Part shown: positions 40,984 through 50,038 of the stretch, piece after piece
Layout of the letters: each line of letters opens with the position of its first letter
How positions within the stretch are numbered: position 1 is the first letter of the stretch
Assembly (NCBI GenBank): GCA_019745415.1
Contig: JAIETF010000032.1
Coordinates: 1-64,000 of the forward strand
Direction: 5' to 3'
DNA from: Candidatus Obscuribacterales bacterium
GTDB lineage: Bacteria; Cyanobacteriota; Vampirovibrionia; Obscuribacterales; Obscuribacteraceae
Length of the DNA stretch: 64,000 bases
The notes under the pieces: generated by a model
Seen by the model: the letters and a program-made list of their open reading frames with translations, nothing else
Told to the model about the DNA's origin: nothing
Databases searched by the model: none
Program-made: the position numbers and the translations under genes

Positions 40984-42426
40984 GTGCGAGAGCATCAAAT
41001 CAGCGTCAATTTGAAGCCGCAGCAGTTCGAACTATTGCAGCGTTTGGCTCGTGAGAAGGGCTATAAGTCTGTCAGTGCTTATGTGCGCGAGAAGATTGTG
41101 GAATTAGCTATGAATCTTGAGCCGGCTGGCGATAAAGAAGTCGGTGGCGCCGGTGCCCAGGCATTTGTCGATGCCAAGTTGGTCAAAGATCTAGAAAGAA
41201 TCCACGAAGAATTGCGTCATTTCGTGCAAGAGTCGCTTGGTGCTGTAGTTGAAGGAAGTCTGCCGGTAGAAAGCACCGATATGGATTCAAAAGTGAAAAT
41301 AGAAAGGGCAGACGACATTCAGGTGCGCGAAGACGTCAATCGCTTTGAAGGACAAGCAATTCCTCGCTCTAATCTGGGAGGTTTCGGCTTTGGCCTGGGC
41401 GGCTTAGGGGCAATGTTCGGTGAAAGATCCGGCGGTAGAGCAGGCGGTGCCGGTCTGCTGGGTGGGGGCGATAGGCTCTCTGGTTACAGAGAAATTTTGG
41501 ATGACTTAGAGGAGCTTGCCGACCGTGCTTTCTCCATCTCTCCGCGCCTGGGTTCTATAGAAGAAGAAACAAAACCGGAAAGTGGACAAGATAAAGAAGT
41601 GGCTGCCACCGCTTTACCTGTGCTGGAAGAGATTCCACTGGAAATGGTTTCGGTGGTGCCGCCTGTCGATGTAAATGCTCTTTCAGTGGAGCTGACATTG
41701 CCGGAGGTGAATGAAGTTTCGAATGTTGATGATGCAGTTGCAGCTATCGCTGATATTGAATCTTCAGCAGCGCCGCCTGGCCCAGTTGAGCCGGTTGCAG
41801 TAAGCCAAGATGAGCCGGCTGTAATAAGCCAAGATGAGTCTGCTGTAACGAGCCAGCCTGAGCCGGCTGTAACGAGCCAGCCTGAGCCGGCTGCAGTAAG
41901 CCAAGATGAGTCTGAAAGTCGATTCTCGGGCAGCGAAGAGGTTCCTATTCCGGTTCCTGAGCACGAAATGGTAGCCATGGCTGAGGATGATTTATTAAGC
42001 GACTTGCTGGACAATGAGCTTATCGCTCTCAGTCAGGCGCCTCGAACTGAGAATCCATTTGTTAACCTTGCCAGCCCGGGTTTTGTTTTCACTCCTGAAG
42101 TGTCTGCTGCTCAAGCTGTCGACATACCTGAGCAGCAAGAAATTCCGGAACTGCAAGACAGTCAGGCGCAACAGCCAAGCCTTGAGCCATTCGGTTCTCT
42201 GGAAGAAGAAGAGCTGACACCTGAATCAGGGATGGGTGCCCTGGCTGATTCTCTAGAGTTGGATGGTGCTGCCAATGTGAACAAAACCTCATCGGACGAT
42301 GACAAAACCGCAAAGCCAGACGGGGTAGTCAAGGGGAGTCCTCAGGGGGGAGAGTCCCAGGATGTAAGTAGCGGTGGGGTTTCCGGTCTCAGTGGTGGTC
42401 CTCCCCCAAAGAGACGTCGAACATGA
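40984..42426 (+). CDS. Protein with RHH-like N-terminus and long acidic disordered tail
   Basis: 480 residues. The first 45 residues (ISVNLKPQQFELLQRLAREKG, then VSAYVREKIVELAM) look like a ribbon-helix-helix DNA-binding motif of the CopG/MetJ type. A Gly-rich stretch (GFGFGLGGLGAMFGER) leads to about 300 low-complexity acidic residues rich in Glu, Ser and Pro, with tandem AVTSQPEP/AVISQDES repeats at about 280-310, and a basic Pro/Lys/Arg end. GTG 40984 has GAGG upstream. A transcription regulator or nucleoid-like protein is possible. Unassigned family. Confidence 0.6.
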   Translation: MREHQISVNLKPQQFELLQRLAREKGYKSVSAYVREKIVELAMNLEPAGDKEVGGAGAQAFVDAKLVKDLERIHEELRHFVQESLGAVVEGSLPVESTDMDSKVKIERADDIQVREDVNRFEGQAIPRSNLGGFGFGLGGLGAMFGERSGGRAGGAGLLGGGDRLSGYREILDDLEELADRAFSISPRLGSIEEETKPESGQDKEVAATALPVLEEIPLEMVSVVPPVDVNALSVELTLPEVNEVSNVDDAVAAIADIESSAAPPGPVEPVAVSQDEPAVISQDESAVTSQPEPAVTSQPEPAAVSQDESESRFSGSEEVPIPVPEHEMVAMAEDDLLSDLLDNELIALSQAPRTENPFVNLASPGFVFTPEVSAAQAVDIPEQQEIPELQDSQAQQPSLEPFGSLEEEELTPESGMGALADSLELDGAANVNKTSSDDDKTAKPDGVVKGSPQGGESQDVSSGGVSGLSGGPPPKRRRT

Positions 42427-42437
42427 GACGCGTTGAA

Positions 42438-42466
42438 TTGACGCTAGCCCCTTGACCACATAACAT
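42438..42466 (+). promoter_or_regulatory. Strong putative promoter
   Basis: TTGACG (42438-42443), 17-bp spacer, TAACAT (42461-42466). Predicted start at about 42473, directly at a GGTC stem arm. It drives the structured leader and the gene at 42617. Confidence 0.6.
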
Positions 42467-42472
42467 GGCTAT

Positions 42473-42616
42473 GGTCGCACTGGGTAGTGCATTGCAGACC
42501 GTCCGAGAGGCAAGCCCCTCCGGCTCGGTTAAGTTCGCTCGCAGACGACCGCGTGACCCCCAAGGCTCATTACATTCTCGGTAGGCGTGGTATATAGGGA
42601 AATAGGCAGGTAAGCT
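42473..42616 (+). other. Structured leader or small RNA upstream of the 135-residue protein
   Basis: GGTC-GCACT-GGGT-AGTGC-..-GACC near the predicted start, then CCGAG..AGG/CCT..CTCGG at about 42507-42532. A 144-base leader with several stems, possibly a cis-regulatory RNA. It matches no riboswitch I know. Confidence 0.35.
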
Positions 42617-43024
42617 ATGGCTCGAAACTTTATGGAAACAGAAAGACCCAACGAAATTCAGCAAAATCAAGCGGAAGCGGTGGATCTGCGAATGCAACCG
42701 CGGCAAAGTGAGTTTGCCAATCTCAACATTCCGGAACCGAAGCTGGAAGTAGAGGATGACAAGTTCAAACCTCTCTTTGATCCTAAATATGCGTTGCAGC
42801 CGGAGAATTACCCCAATGGAGGTATTCAAGGTTTTTATAACGCTTCCTTTGACCGTCTGAAGTCACAAGAAGCTAGATTGCCTAACGCATCTGCTTCCGA
42901 AATTTTGGCTATGATTCACAACAACACTGTGCTTGGTGCTTGCACTGAGTATCGTTGCAGCAAAGTGGTGCAGCGTCATATCGCCAATGAAAACATGAAA
43001 AATGATGGCTATCTAGAATGCTAA
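42617..43024 (+). CDS. Hypothetical protein, 135 residues
   Basis: Soluble, charged; no signal peptide or known motif. A disordered N-terminal half (Gln/Glu/Asn-rich) is followed by a compact C-terminal segment, LPNASASEILAMIHNN, ending with two Cys (GACTEYRCSK and YLEC). ATG 42617 has AGG six bases upstream. A strong promoter and structured leader precede it, so expression may be controlled after transcription starts. Unassigned. Confidence 0.55.
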   Translation: MARNFMETERPNEIQQNQAEAVDLRMQPRQSEFANLNIPEPKLEVEDDKFKPLFDPKYALQPENYPNGGIQGFYNASFDRLKSQEARLPNASASEILAMIHNNTVLGACTEYRCSKVVQRHIANENMKNDGYLEC

Positions 43025-43070
43025 AGCTGCGCAGAGCTTGAGGCTCGGCAGTCTATCACCCACGAGAATT

Positions 43071-43100
43071 AAAAGAGCCGCCTTGCCGGGCGGCTCTTTT
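43071..43100. terminator. Bidirectional terminator
   Basis: AAAAGAGCCGCC-TTGCCG-GGCGGCTCTTTT between convergent genes ending at 43024 and 43128. Confidence 0.8.
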
Positions 43101-43127
43101 GCTTTGGTTTGTCTTCTCTTGTCGAGA

Positions 43128-43778
43128 TTATTGGGCGGGCTTAATTGAAGTGATCAGCGAAACAAAGCTCTTCACCCTGTCTATGTTGATTGTGTCGCCG
43201 TTTTGCTGCGCAATAATCAAGACCATACGGTCTTCGCCTTCGGGGGCGCAGGCCGCAATCAGAGAAGCAGCAGTGGTGCCGCCCTTAGCCTGTGTTTTGC
43301 CATAGACATAAGGAACCTTGGTGCCGGCAATGTCGAACTCCCCTTCGCCACTCACATCGAGCTTGCCTCCTGCACCGGTGGCAGCTGCAGAAGAAGGCAT
43401 TTCTTTGCCCCCTTTCAAAGCTTCAATGAAGTCTTTGGCTGTTATCTTTTTGCTGGCTTCCATTTTGTACGACATAAGCATGTATGTATCTTTGGCTGCT
43501 TCGTCGTTTATTGCTGCAAATTGGAAAGCGCCCATGAGATTTTTGCCGACTGCATACTTTAAGTTTGCAGGCAGGGGAGACATTGTGACAATTGAGTTTG
43601 CAGCTTTTTCAACTGCTTTCGGGTCGGCAAAGTCGCCGAAAAGCGACCACAAAAGACCACCCACAACGAGAAGTCCGATGAGGCTGAGTACGCCCAGACC
43701 AATAAGGATCTTGGCCCAAAGAGCAAGACCGCGACCCCTACGGTAGTGGTTCCAGTTCCTGTAGCTGATTTGCTGCAT
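43128..43778 (-). CDS. Single-pass membrane protein, 216 residues
   Basis: A basic N-terminus (YRNWNHYRRGRG), one long hydrophobic helix (about 20-48, WAKILIGLGVLSLIGLLVV) and an extracytoplasmic domain of about 165 residues, mixed alpha/beta with Gly/Ala turns. No recognised family. ATG 43778 has GAGA upstream. Starts 60 bases after the R3H ATPase gene stop on the same strand, so co-transcription is possible. Confidence 0.65.
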   Translation of the reverse strand: MQQISYRNWNHYRRGRGLALWAKILIGLGVLSLIGLLVVGGLLWSLFGDFADPKAVEKAANSIVTMSPLPANLKYAVGKNLMGAFQFAAINDEAAKDTYMLMSYKMEASKKITAKDFIEALKGGKEMPSSAAATGAGGKLDVSGEGEFDIAGTKVPYVYGKTQAKGGTTAASLIAACAPEGEDRMVLIIAQQNGDTINIDRVKSFVSLITSIKPAQ

Positions 43779-43837
43779 AGTAAGTCTCTCGTTCTAAGAG
43801 TAAAAACGAGTACATACTAGCATCTTTGCTGCAGTCT

Positions 43838-45430
43838 TTAGATGTAGCCTAGATTCTTTTGGGTGCCGGCCGGGGGCAGTATGCGCAGTCTTCTCTGCGG
43901 TTCATCACCCACTGAGCGGCTCGAGAGATTGAATCTTTCCACAAGTTGGTGCTGCAAACGTCTGATATAGGCTTTTCTTGGCGCTAATTCGGTCGGTTCC
44001 AGGCGATCCATAACTCGGTTTATCGCTTGTCTTGCTTCCTCTAGAGCTACTTCTGTTTCGTCGATGTCGCCTTCAATATCAACCGAACCGATACTGCTCT
44101 CTTCTAGATGCAGTGCTTCTCTCAGAGCTTTTTGAATCTGCGGCAGGTTGTTGCTCTTCACCACATAAACCGGCACACCCTGTGCTTCGGCTAAAGAGAA
44201 GATTTTGGCACCGGCTCTGGCATAGCTTCTCAGGGCTAAAATGGCGTCGGCTTCATCTATCGCCTTAACCACTTCCACAGGCAGCTGTAAGGTCTTTACG
44301 ACCCTTTCCAGAAGACCTTTGCTAACTGCATAAGGATAAACCTTGAGATGAGTCTCTTTCGGTGAAGCCCAGTCGGATGCAAAAGGCTCCAAGCCCTCCA
44401 TCATGGTGACAGTTACCGTTGGTTCCGGTTTTTGCACAACGGCAAAGTCGCCGGTCGATTCGTCCCGTTTTCTAATTTCTGGATGAATCTGCCAGCCTCG
44501 CAAAAGCTGATCAACGGCTTCACCGACATTGCGATGCACTGCCAGGGTTTGTCTGTCTATGATTTCTATGCAGACTTCAAATGTTGGTTGGTTGGATCTT
44601 TCCAGTACTGTTTTCTGAGTACCGCGACGGCGAGCTTCATCGTCGCCCAGGGTGACTGTTTGGATACCGCCGACCAGGTCTACTAGGGTGGGGTTTTTGA
44701 GTAGATTGTCGAGTGCGTTGCCGTGGGCTGTACCGATTAGCATTACACCGCGTTCCGCGATTGTGCGGGCGGCCTGAGCTTCTTCTTCAGTACCGATTTC
44801 GTCGATAATGATTACTTCGGGGGTATGGTTTTCCACCGCTTCAATCATGGTGGCGTGTTGCACTTCCGGTCTGGGCACTTGCATGCGTCTGGCCTTCCCT
44901 ATGGCAGGGTGAGGCACATCACCATCCCCGGCGATTTCATTGCTTGTGTCGATAACAATGACACGTTTGCCTAGCTCGTCTGAAAGAACCCGGGCCATTT
45001 CTCTAAGCTTAGTTGTCTTGCCTACACCGGGCGGTCCCAGAAAGAGTATTGATTTGTTTGACTCCACCAGGTCTCGAATAACATTGATTGTGCCTGAAAT
45101 AGCTCTGCCGACTCGGCAAGTTAGTCCGATTATCTTGCCGGCGCGGTTGCGCATGGCTGAGATGCGATGCAAGGTGCGTTCAATGCCGGCGCGGTTGTCG
45201 CCAGAAAATTCACCGACCAAACCAATGGCTGCTTCAAGGTCATCGGCGGTCACCGGTGAGTCTGAAAGGTTGACTGTATGTCGGTCGAGATAGCGGGCTT
45301 CCGGCAGACGGCCGAGGTCGAGCACCACTTCATAAAGTCCGTTTGTATCGTTTTCCAAGGCTCTGCGCAGATTTGGCGGCAGGATTGCCAGAAAGGAGGA
45401 GAGATCATCGGCTGGTGCGACTTGATCCAT
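43838..45430 (-). CDS. SpoIIIAA-like AAA ATPase with C-terminal R3H domain (Ycf45 type)
   Basis: 530 residues. A P-loop ATPase (LFLGPPGVGKTTK, then VIIIDEIGTEEE and the strand LIGTAHGN) of the SpoIIIAA/secretion-type ATPase family, then a middle region and an R3H single-stranded nucleic-acid-binding domain (YIRRLQHQLVERFNL, then EPQRRLRILP). The same arrangement is found in cyanobacterial and chloroplast-encoded Ycf45 proteins. ATG 45430 has AGGAG eight bases upstream; an in-frame start at 45481 lacks it. Likely a nucleic-acid-handling ATPase. Function unknown. Confidence 0.85.
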   Translation of the reverse strand: MDQVAPADDLSSFLAILPPNLRRALENDTNGLYEVVLDLGRLPEARYLDRHTVNLSDSPVTADDLEAAIGLVGEFSGDNRAGIERTLHRISAMRNRAGKIIGLTCRVGRAISGTINVIRDLVESNKSILFLGPPGVGKTTKLREMARVLSDELGKRVIVIDTSNEIAGDGDVPHPAIGKARRMQVPRPEVQHATMIEAVENHTPEVIIIDEIGTEEEAQAARTIAERGVMLIGTAHGNALDNLLKNPTLVDLVGGIQTVTLGDDEARRRGTQKTVLERSNQPTFEVCIEIIDRQTLAVHRNVGEAVDQLLRGWQIHPEIRKRDESTGDFAVVQKPEPTVTVTMMEGLEPFASDWASPKETHLKVYPYAVSKGLLERVVKTLQLPVEVVKAIDEADAILALRSYARAGAKIFSLAEAQGVPVYVVKSNNLPQIQKALREALHLEESSIGSVDIEGDIDETEVALEEARQAINRVMDRLEPTELAPRKAYIRRLQHQLVERFNLSSRSVGDEPQRRLRILPPAGTQKNLGYI

Positions 45431-45554
45431 TGGTTTTCTCCTGGAGGGGCGAGTTTCTACATCCGGACATATATTTTTCACAGGCTGCTCTTCTCAACTT
45501 GTACCGGCTTGGCCGTTATTGGGATACAGCAGTAGTAAGAAAAGGATTATACCC

Positions 45555-47006
45555 TCAGCCGACTACTACCAAAAACTCATCTAACCGACTTCTCTCCAAA
45601 ACCTCCTTTGTGATTTCTTGACCAGGTACCAAAATGGGGATTCCAGGTGGACAGGGCGCGCGCAGTTGGGCTGAAATTCGCCCCAAGGCCTCACGCCTTG
45701 AAACTAAAATCTGCCGACATTGGCTCGCCTGTTGGGGGGTAAGCTTGAATTTGAGAGGGCTGGGGAAGCTAGCCGTGACATCATTTTGGCCGGCTTCGGC
45801 TCGATATTCTTTTAGAGCCTGCACAAGTTTGCCACAATCTTCCACTTCGCTGCCCAAGCCCAGCATGAGCAAAACACCCTTTCCAAAAATTGCTTCGGCA
45901 TAGATGCCTTTTGCGATTAGATAGTTGAACAAGTGTTGGCTGGAGCCCTCTTTGGGCTTAATCAAAATGTGCGCATAGGAACGTTCGTGGACGGTTTTTC
46001 GGAAGGACTGCAGATCCTTTAGGGCGTCCTCGTCTGCGGCTAAGACTTCTATCTGGTTGTCCCGCGACAGCCTGAGCAGATCTCTGTACAAATTGAAAGA
46101 GAGTTTCTCGAGTTGTTCAAGAAGCTTTCCCTGAGAAACTAAAGCAAGAGCGGCTTCGATAGAGGCTAAGAGCAGATAGCTTGGGCTTGAGCTTGTCACT
46201 CTGCTTAATTCTTCTTTGAGCCGGCGCTTTTCAATCGCGCAGCCATAGCCGACATGCAGTAAGCCTGTTTGTGTTAGGGCGGTTAGCGTCTTGTGCAGAG
46301 ACTGGGCGACTAAGTCGGCTCCGGCTCTCAGTGCTGGAGATGGCGATAGATGAGAGCCATGTGCTTCATCTACCAAGAGAGCGTGACCGTGCTCATGCAC
46401 AATGGCGGCGATTTCCCGCAAATTACTACAGTCGCCTGTGTAGGTTGGAGAGACCACTACGGTTAGGGCTAGCTTACCGCTTTTCTCGGCCTCAAAAATG
46501 GCTTGCTTTATTGTTTCTGGTTGTACTTGTCTGTAGATTTGCCATTCTTGATCAAAATCTGCTTCATACCAGACCGGCTTGAGGTTGGTCGTGCTCAGCG
46601 CCTGCAAAACCGAGCGATGACAATGCCTGGGTAAAAGAATTGAGTCGCCACTGCCGGCGGTGGCGGCGACGGCGGCCATGATTGCACCGGTAGCACCTTG
46701 TACAGAAAGGAAACTGGCTGCGGCCCCGTAAATTTGAGCAGCGCTTGCTTCGATTCGGGCGATCGGTCCTGCCGGGTCTGACAATTCGTCCAATCCCGGT
46801 AGTTCGGTTAGGTCGAAAGCTGCGTTCAGGGGCATATCTGGGCTGAGTGTGCTCAGCCTACCCTTGTGTCCAGGGGTGTGAAAAGAAGCAGCTTCAAGGT
46901 CTAGGTGTCGACGCATAGCTGCTGCCAGAAAAAGTTTGTTGTCTGATGCCGCGGCCCCAGCTTGAGAGCTTTGTAAATCGGATAGGCTTTGATGCTGCTC
47001 TTCCAA
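45555..47006 (-). CDS. Orn/Lys/Arg decarboxylase family (PLP fold I)
   Basis: 483 residues. PLP-dependent decarboxylase of basic amino acids, giving polyamine precursors. Visible: SFHTPGHKGR, the PLP region FLSVQGATGAIMA, LLVDEAHGSHL, and the PLP-Lys SLHKTLTAL. Shorter than the 700-residue E. coli enzymes and like the Gram-positive/cyanobacterial type. The frame starts with TTG 47006 without a clear ribosome site; ATG 46916, just before the conserved core, is an alternative. Substrate (Lys, Orn or Arg) not readable. The next gene, an R3H ATPase, begins 125 bases downstream. Confidence 0.85.
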   Translation of the reverse strand: MEEQHQSLSDLQSSQAGAAASDNKLFLAAAMRRHLDLEAASFHTPGHKGRLSTLSPDMPLNAAFDLTELPGLDELSDPAGPIARIEASAAQIYGAAASFLSVQGATGAIMAAVAATAGSGDSILLPRHCHRSVLQALSTTNLKPVWYEADFDQEWQIYRQVQPETIKQAIFEAEKSGKLALTVVVSPTYTGDCSNLREIAAIVHEHGHALLVDEAHGSHLSPSPALRAGADLVAQSLHKTLTALTQTGLLHVGYGCAIEKRRLKEELSRVTSSSPSYLLLASIEAALALVSQGKLLEQLEKLSFNLYRDLLRLSRDNQIEVLAADEDALKDLQSFRKTVHERSYAHILIKPKEGSSQHLFNYLIAKGIYAEAIFGKGVLLMLGLGSEVEDCGKLVQALKEYRAEAGQNDVTASFPSPLKFKLTPQQASQCRQILVSRREALGRISAQLRAPCPPGIPILVPGQEITKEVLERSRLDEFLVVVG

Positions 47007-47577
47007 TTGGTTCGGTGTTCAGAGTACTAAACATTATCAGTATATCATGGGAAACTCCCTGGCAAAATCTAGCTTTCGCTCTCTATAAGCGGGTCTTGCG
47101 TATATGCATTGCACGGTCGTCACTTTATATAAGCGGGCGATTATATGTTTGTATCGATACCGCCGCCGCATTTTTTCAAGAGTTTGGCGATTGCTTTTCT
47201 CTTTAGGCTGCTATTCGAGTTGTCATTTGGGCTTGTCTATATGCATCTGCTAGCTGGTTCTTGTCACGTCCTTTTCACGCTTGTTTGTCGATACTTATAG
47301 CCTGGTCGGGATATTCGACCTGATTGCGAGCCGATTGCAAACTGATTGAGTAAAGCCGCTCTAGGGGCGGTTTTTGTGCTGGCGTTGCCATACTGTCCGG
47401 CATCGCTTTGTGCGAGATGCGCTATCAGAGCCGCTCTTATTTAGATGAAACTCTCTCTAAGAAAGTATGCTTTAGGCTTGCTTGTTCCTTAATAAGGCGG
47501 CAAGACTAAAGTGGTCAATATATTTTGTTTTGCTTTGGGGGAAGCACGCAAGATCTAGAAAAGAGAAAGGTCTCAAA
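47007..47577. other. Intergenic, 571 bp between divergent genes
   Basis: Two ATAAGCGGG copies (about 47087 and 47139, 52 bp apart) flank the decarboxylase promoter side, possible operator sites. An orphan plus-strand terminator sits at 47352-47375 and a GGTCG-CGACC hairpin near 47306, a possible small RNA. Confidence 0.4.
47352..47375 (+). terminator. Orphan intrinsic terminator
   Basis: AAAGCCGC-TCTAGGG-GCGGTTTTT. No annotated plus-strand gene precedes it within the gap, so it may end a short untranslated RNA from about 47300. Confidence 0.45.
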
Positions 47578-48063
47578 ATGCAGTGTTATACAGTAGAAGT
47601 GACTGAAGCTGGTCTCGAGGTAAGGCGCGGAATCGCGTTCGAATGCCACGCCGCATCAGGCTGTGCTTTGGTCAAGAATCTCGAAACTGTCCATGTTGAT
47701 GATAGTTTCGCCGAATTGGCCGAACATTCTCTCATCGTGCCTCGTGCCGACTTTGTCAGGCGCGCTTTCGGCAGTCTCTGGCTCGTGCCCGAGTCGACGC
47801 AGCGAAGTGGCGATCACAGAGTGTTGGTTCTCCTGAAAAATGTGCAGATTGCTTCTGTTGGCGCGCTTTCGGTGAGTTCCGAGGTGTCAGTGTCCGCTGA
47901 TTGCGCTCTGTTCTCCCTTGCTATCGGTGAAACTGTCTTTTGTAGAGGCGGACGAGGGTTTCTCTGGTCGTTGCGCTTCTGGCAAGGTGAGTTCATTTTC
48001 TGCGACGAGCCCGGTCGAGCGCCCGCCTATTGGAGCGTGGAACCCGGTTTGATTCAAGGCTAA
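47578..48063 (+). CDS. Hypothetical protein, 161 residues
   Basis: Soluble with several Cys, no signal peptide or membrane helix; a beta-rich pattern (LSVSSEVSVSADCALFSLAI, GETVFCRGG) near the C-terminus and Trp-rich end (LWSLRFWQGEFIF). No family recognised. ATG 47578 has AAAGG seven bases upstream; the frame is open from 47482 but without a start signal. Followed by a strong terminator at 48072. Confidence 0.6.
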   Translation: MQCYTVEVTEAGLEVRRGIAFECHAASGCALVKNLETVHVDDSFAELAEHSLIVPRADFVRRAFGSLWLVPESTQRSGDHRVLVLLKNVQIASVGALSVSSEVSVSADCALFSLAIGETVFCRGGRGFLWSLRFWQGEFIFCDEPGRAPAYWSVEPGLIQG

Positions 48064-48071
48064 GCATGAGC

Positions 48072-48118
48072 ATCTCCGGCAATAGTAATAGCTTTGGCTA
48101 GAGGCTATTGCCGGAGAT
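48072..48118 (+). terminator. Terminator after the 161-residue protein
   Basis: A perfect 14-bp stem ATCTCCGGCAATAG/CTATTGCCGGAGAT with a 19-base loop. Confidence 0.7.
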
Positions 48119-48183
48119 TCGCTTGGTGATTTATTTGATTGGCTGCCAATCGGTTTGTAATCAGACGGGCGAGGAAGGATGAG

Positions 48184-48225
48184 TTTTTTTTGCAAGACTT
48201 ATTACTAAAGAGTATCATAGAAAAG
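48184..48225. other. Copy of the recurrent terminator-flanking AT-rich element
   Basis: T8GCAAGAC, ATTACTAAAGAGTATCATAG on the plus strand, beyond the terminator at 48239 of the minus gene. Confidence 0.35.
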
Positions 48226-48238
48226 ACTAAAAAAAGAA

Positions 48239-48272
48239 GAGAAGCAACCTTCCGGAAGGGAGGCTGCTTCTC
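48239..48272 (-). terminator. Terminator of the two-helix protein gene
   Basis: GAGAAGCA, then CCTTCC/GGAAGG, then TGCTTCTC: nested stems 14 bp in total, followed on the minus strand by TTCTTCTTTTTTT. Confidence 0.8.
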
Positions 48273-48312
48273 AGTGAATTAGGCTGGGCTTATTCTAGCC
48301 TTGGCGCACGGT

Positions 48313-48927
48313 TCAGGCGAAGCGTTCGCAGATAGCGGTGAGCTTCTCGGCGATCTCGCTTTCGTTGCGGCCGGTCACCTTGCCGCTCATGGTGCGGGTG
48401 CCGTTCTGGTCGTTGCGGGGGTTTTCCCAGCTGATGCCGCTGACGCTCTCGAGGCGCGGGCGCAGGCCGTTGTTGCCCTTGAACTCGCTGCCGCTAAGAC
48501 CGCGGGTCGTGACCTCGATGCTCTTGCTGTCGTTTTCGCCGACCTGCACCGTCACTTCGACGCGACCGCGCTTGAAGAACTGCCCTGCGTTGAGAACTGC
48601 AGGGGTTCGGGTCTCGGGCTTCTTGCCTGTCGGTGCGGCACTGCGAACCGAACGTTCTTTGCCCAGTTTCACCGGTGCCACCTGGCGAAGATCCGCACCG
48701 CGAGCCATGTGCATGCACTCTTCGGTGAATTGGAACTTGCTGCGGCTGGCGAACCAGGTGATGGCACCGGCGGCACAGCCGAAGAGAGCCTCACTGCCTG
48801 CCGGCAGGTCGATGCCGAAGTGGTTGGCCGCGAAGAATGCGGCGAAACCAGCAACGACGCCCACGCCGGCGGAAAGCAGGCTGCGCAGAGAGAGAAGGGT
48901 AATGCGTTGACGTTGGCACTTGTCCAT
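48313..48927 (-). CDS. Membrane-anchored hypothetical protein, 204 residues
   Basis: Two close hydrophobic segments at about 15-35 and 45-62 (VGVVAGFAAFFAANHF, ALFGCAAGAITWFA), then a soluble domain of 140 residues rich in Arg, Gly, Asn and Ser. ATG 48927 has CGGAG six bases upstream; ATG 48930 is three bases too close. No family recognised. Strong C/G-ending codons. Single-gene unit with its own terminator. Confidence 0.65.
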   Translation of the reverse strand: MDKCQRQRITLLSLRSLLSAGVGVVAGFAAFFAANHFGIDLPAGSEALFGCAAGAITWFASRSKFQFTEECMHMARGADLRQVAPVKLGKERSVRSAAPTGKKPETRTPAVLNAGQFFKRGRVEVTVQVGENDSKSIEVTTRGLSGSEFKGNNGLRPRLESVSGISWENPRNDQNGTRTMSGKVTGRNESEIAEKLTAICERFA

Positions 48928-48930
48928 CAT

Positions 48931-49294
48931 TTGCTCCGAATTGATTTGATGGTGTGCAGATCTTTTCGCACCGAGCTTATTGCGAGAGGCACAGCAAGCG
49001 CAGACATCCTACATAAACCACCGTTGAGGTTGGTTCATGGAAGCGGCTTATGGCTGGTGCTTAGGCTCTAGGCTTGGATTAGAAGATCTGCGGTGAGAAA
49101 GGTAGAAAAACAGACTTAGCCTATTACTTGTTCTTTCTTGCTCATAGAGTAATGAGATTAAGGGGGTTTTAAGGGTGGTGAGCGCGTCGGGCTAGCTGCT
49201 TGCCACGTCAGGCTATTGGGAAGATTACTTGACGCTTGCAAAATGAAAACTGTCTTCGGAAGCTTATTGCCAGGCTAGCGCAATTTGCGCTATT
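48931..49294. other. Intergenic, 364 bp
   Basis: Between two minus-strand genes. Expected promoter of the membrane protein. No terminator or RNA recognised. Confidence 0.4.
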
Positions 49295-49900
49295 TCAAAG
49301 TAAGCCTCTCTGCTTCAGTTCCTTTTGCAAGTGCCCGGGTGACTGGAAGAGAATCGAATCAATCCCTACCGATCTGGCTGCTTCTACATTGGCCACCAAG
49401 TCGTCAATGAAAAGACATTTCTCGGCAGGCTTTCCGGTTTTAGATAGGGTGTGATGATAAATTTCGGTTTGGGGCTTGGCGAAGCCCACTTCAAAAGAAA
49501 GCACCAAGTCTTGGAAATGTCTGCTTACCGCAAATTTTTTTTCTAGGTAGTGCCAGTGCGATTCGTTCGTATTTGAGAGCAAGTAAAGCGGATATTTGGT
49601 TTTCAATTGACTGAGTAAGGCGCTCATTTCGTCGTTTTCTCGGAAAGTGGCATTCCAGAGTTCGTGAAACTGTTCTTCGCTCAGTTGAACCTCGGTCACT
49701 TTCTCTACTTCGGCAAGCAGTCCGATAGTGTCTATGTGTCCGGTTTCATAGCCCAGAGAGGCGATGTGTTTGAGTATGGGCTTGAATTGTTCCTGGCTTA
49801 GGCTGAAGGCTCTGCAAAAGCCGTTGCATACTTCTTCCCACTCAAAGTCGACAAAGACATGGCCCATGTCAAAAATAAGCGCCTCGGTCATCTCGGTCAT
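49295..49900 (-). CDS. HAD-family hydrolase of the YihX type
   Basis: 201 residues. Motif I is ALIFDMGHVFVDF, in which the second Asp is Gly as in the YihX sugar-1-phosphatase subfamily (FDLGNVIVD). Motif II is LLSNTNESHW, Lys in FAKPQTEIY, motif IV FIDDLVANVEAAR. Probably dephosphorylates a sugar phosphate; substrate unknown. ATG 49900 has TAGGA upstream. Ends GHLQKELKQRGLL, a frequent end for this subfamily. Confidence 0.8.
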   Translation of the reverse strand: MTEMTEALIFDMGHVFVDFEWEEVCNGFCRAFSLSQEQFKPILKHIASLGYETGHIDTIGLLAEVEKVTEVQLSEEQFHELWNATFRENDEMSALLSQLKTKYPLYLLSNTNESHWHYLEKKFAVSRHFQDLVLSFEVGFAKPQTEIYHHTLSKTGKPAEKCLFIDDLVANVEAARSVGIDSILFQSPGHLQKELKQRGLL

Positions 49901-50038
49901 TTTTATTCCTACCCTTTGAGTTGAGGAAACCGCATAGATAATAGCAAAAGGTTGGGGGGCGAGATTCTAATCGCCGTGACCATATCTTGCCGTTTTCTTT
50001 TCGTAGATTGTCAGTAGACAAAGCCGAGCTTAATCCCC

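Noticed and set aside
42389-42829. 146-codon minus frame across the leader
   Set aside because: Antisense to a promoter, a structured leader and an annotated gene; the peptide looks like a translated RNA stem region.
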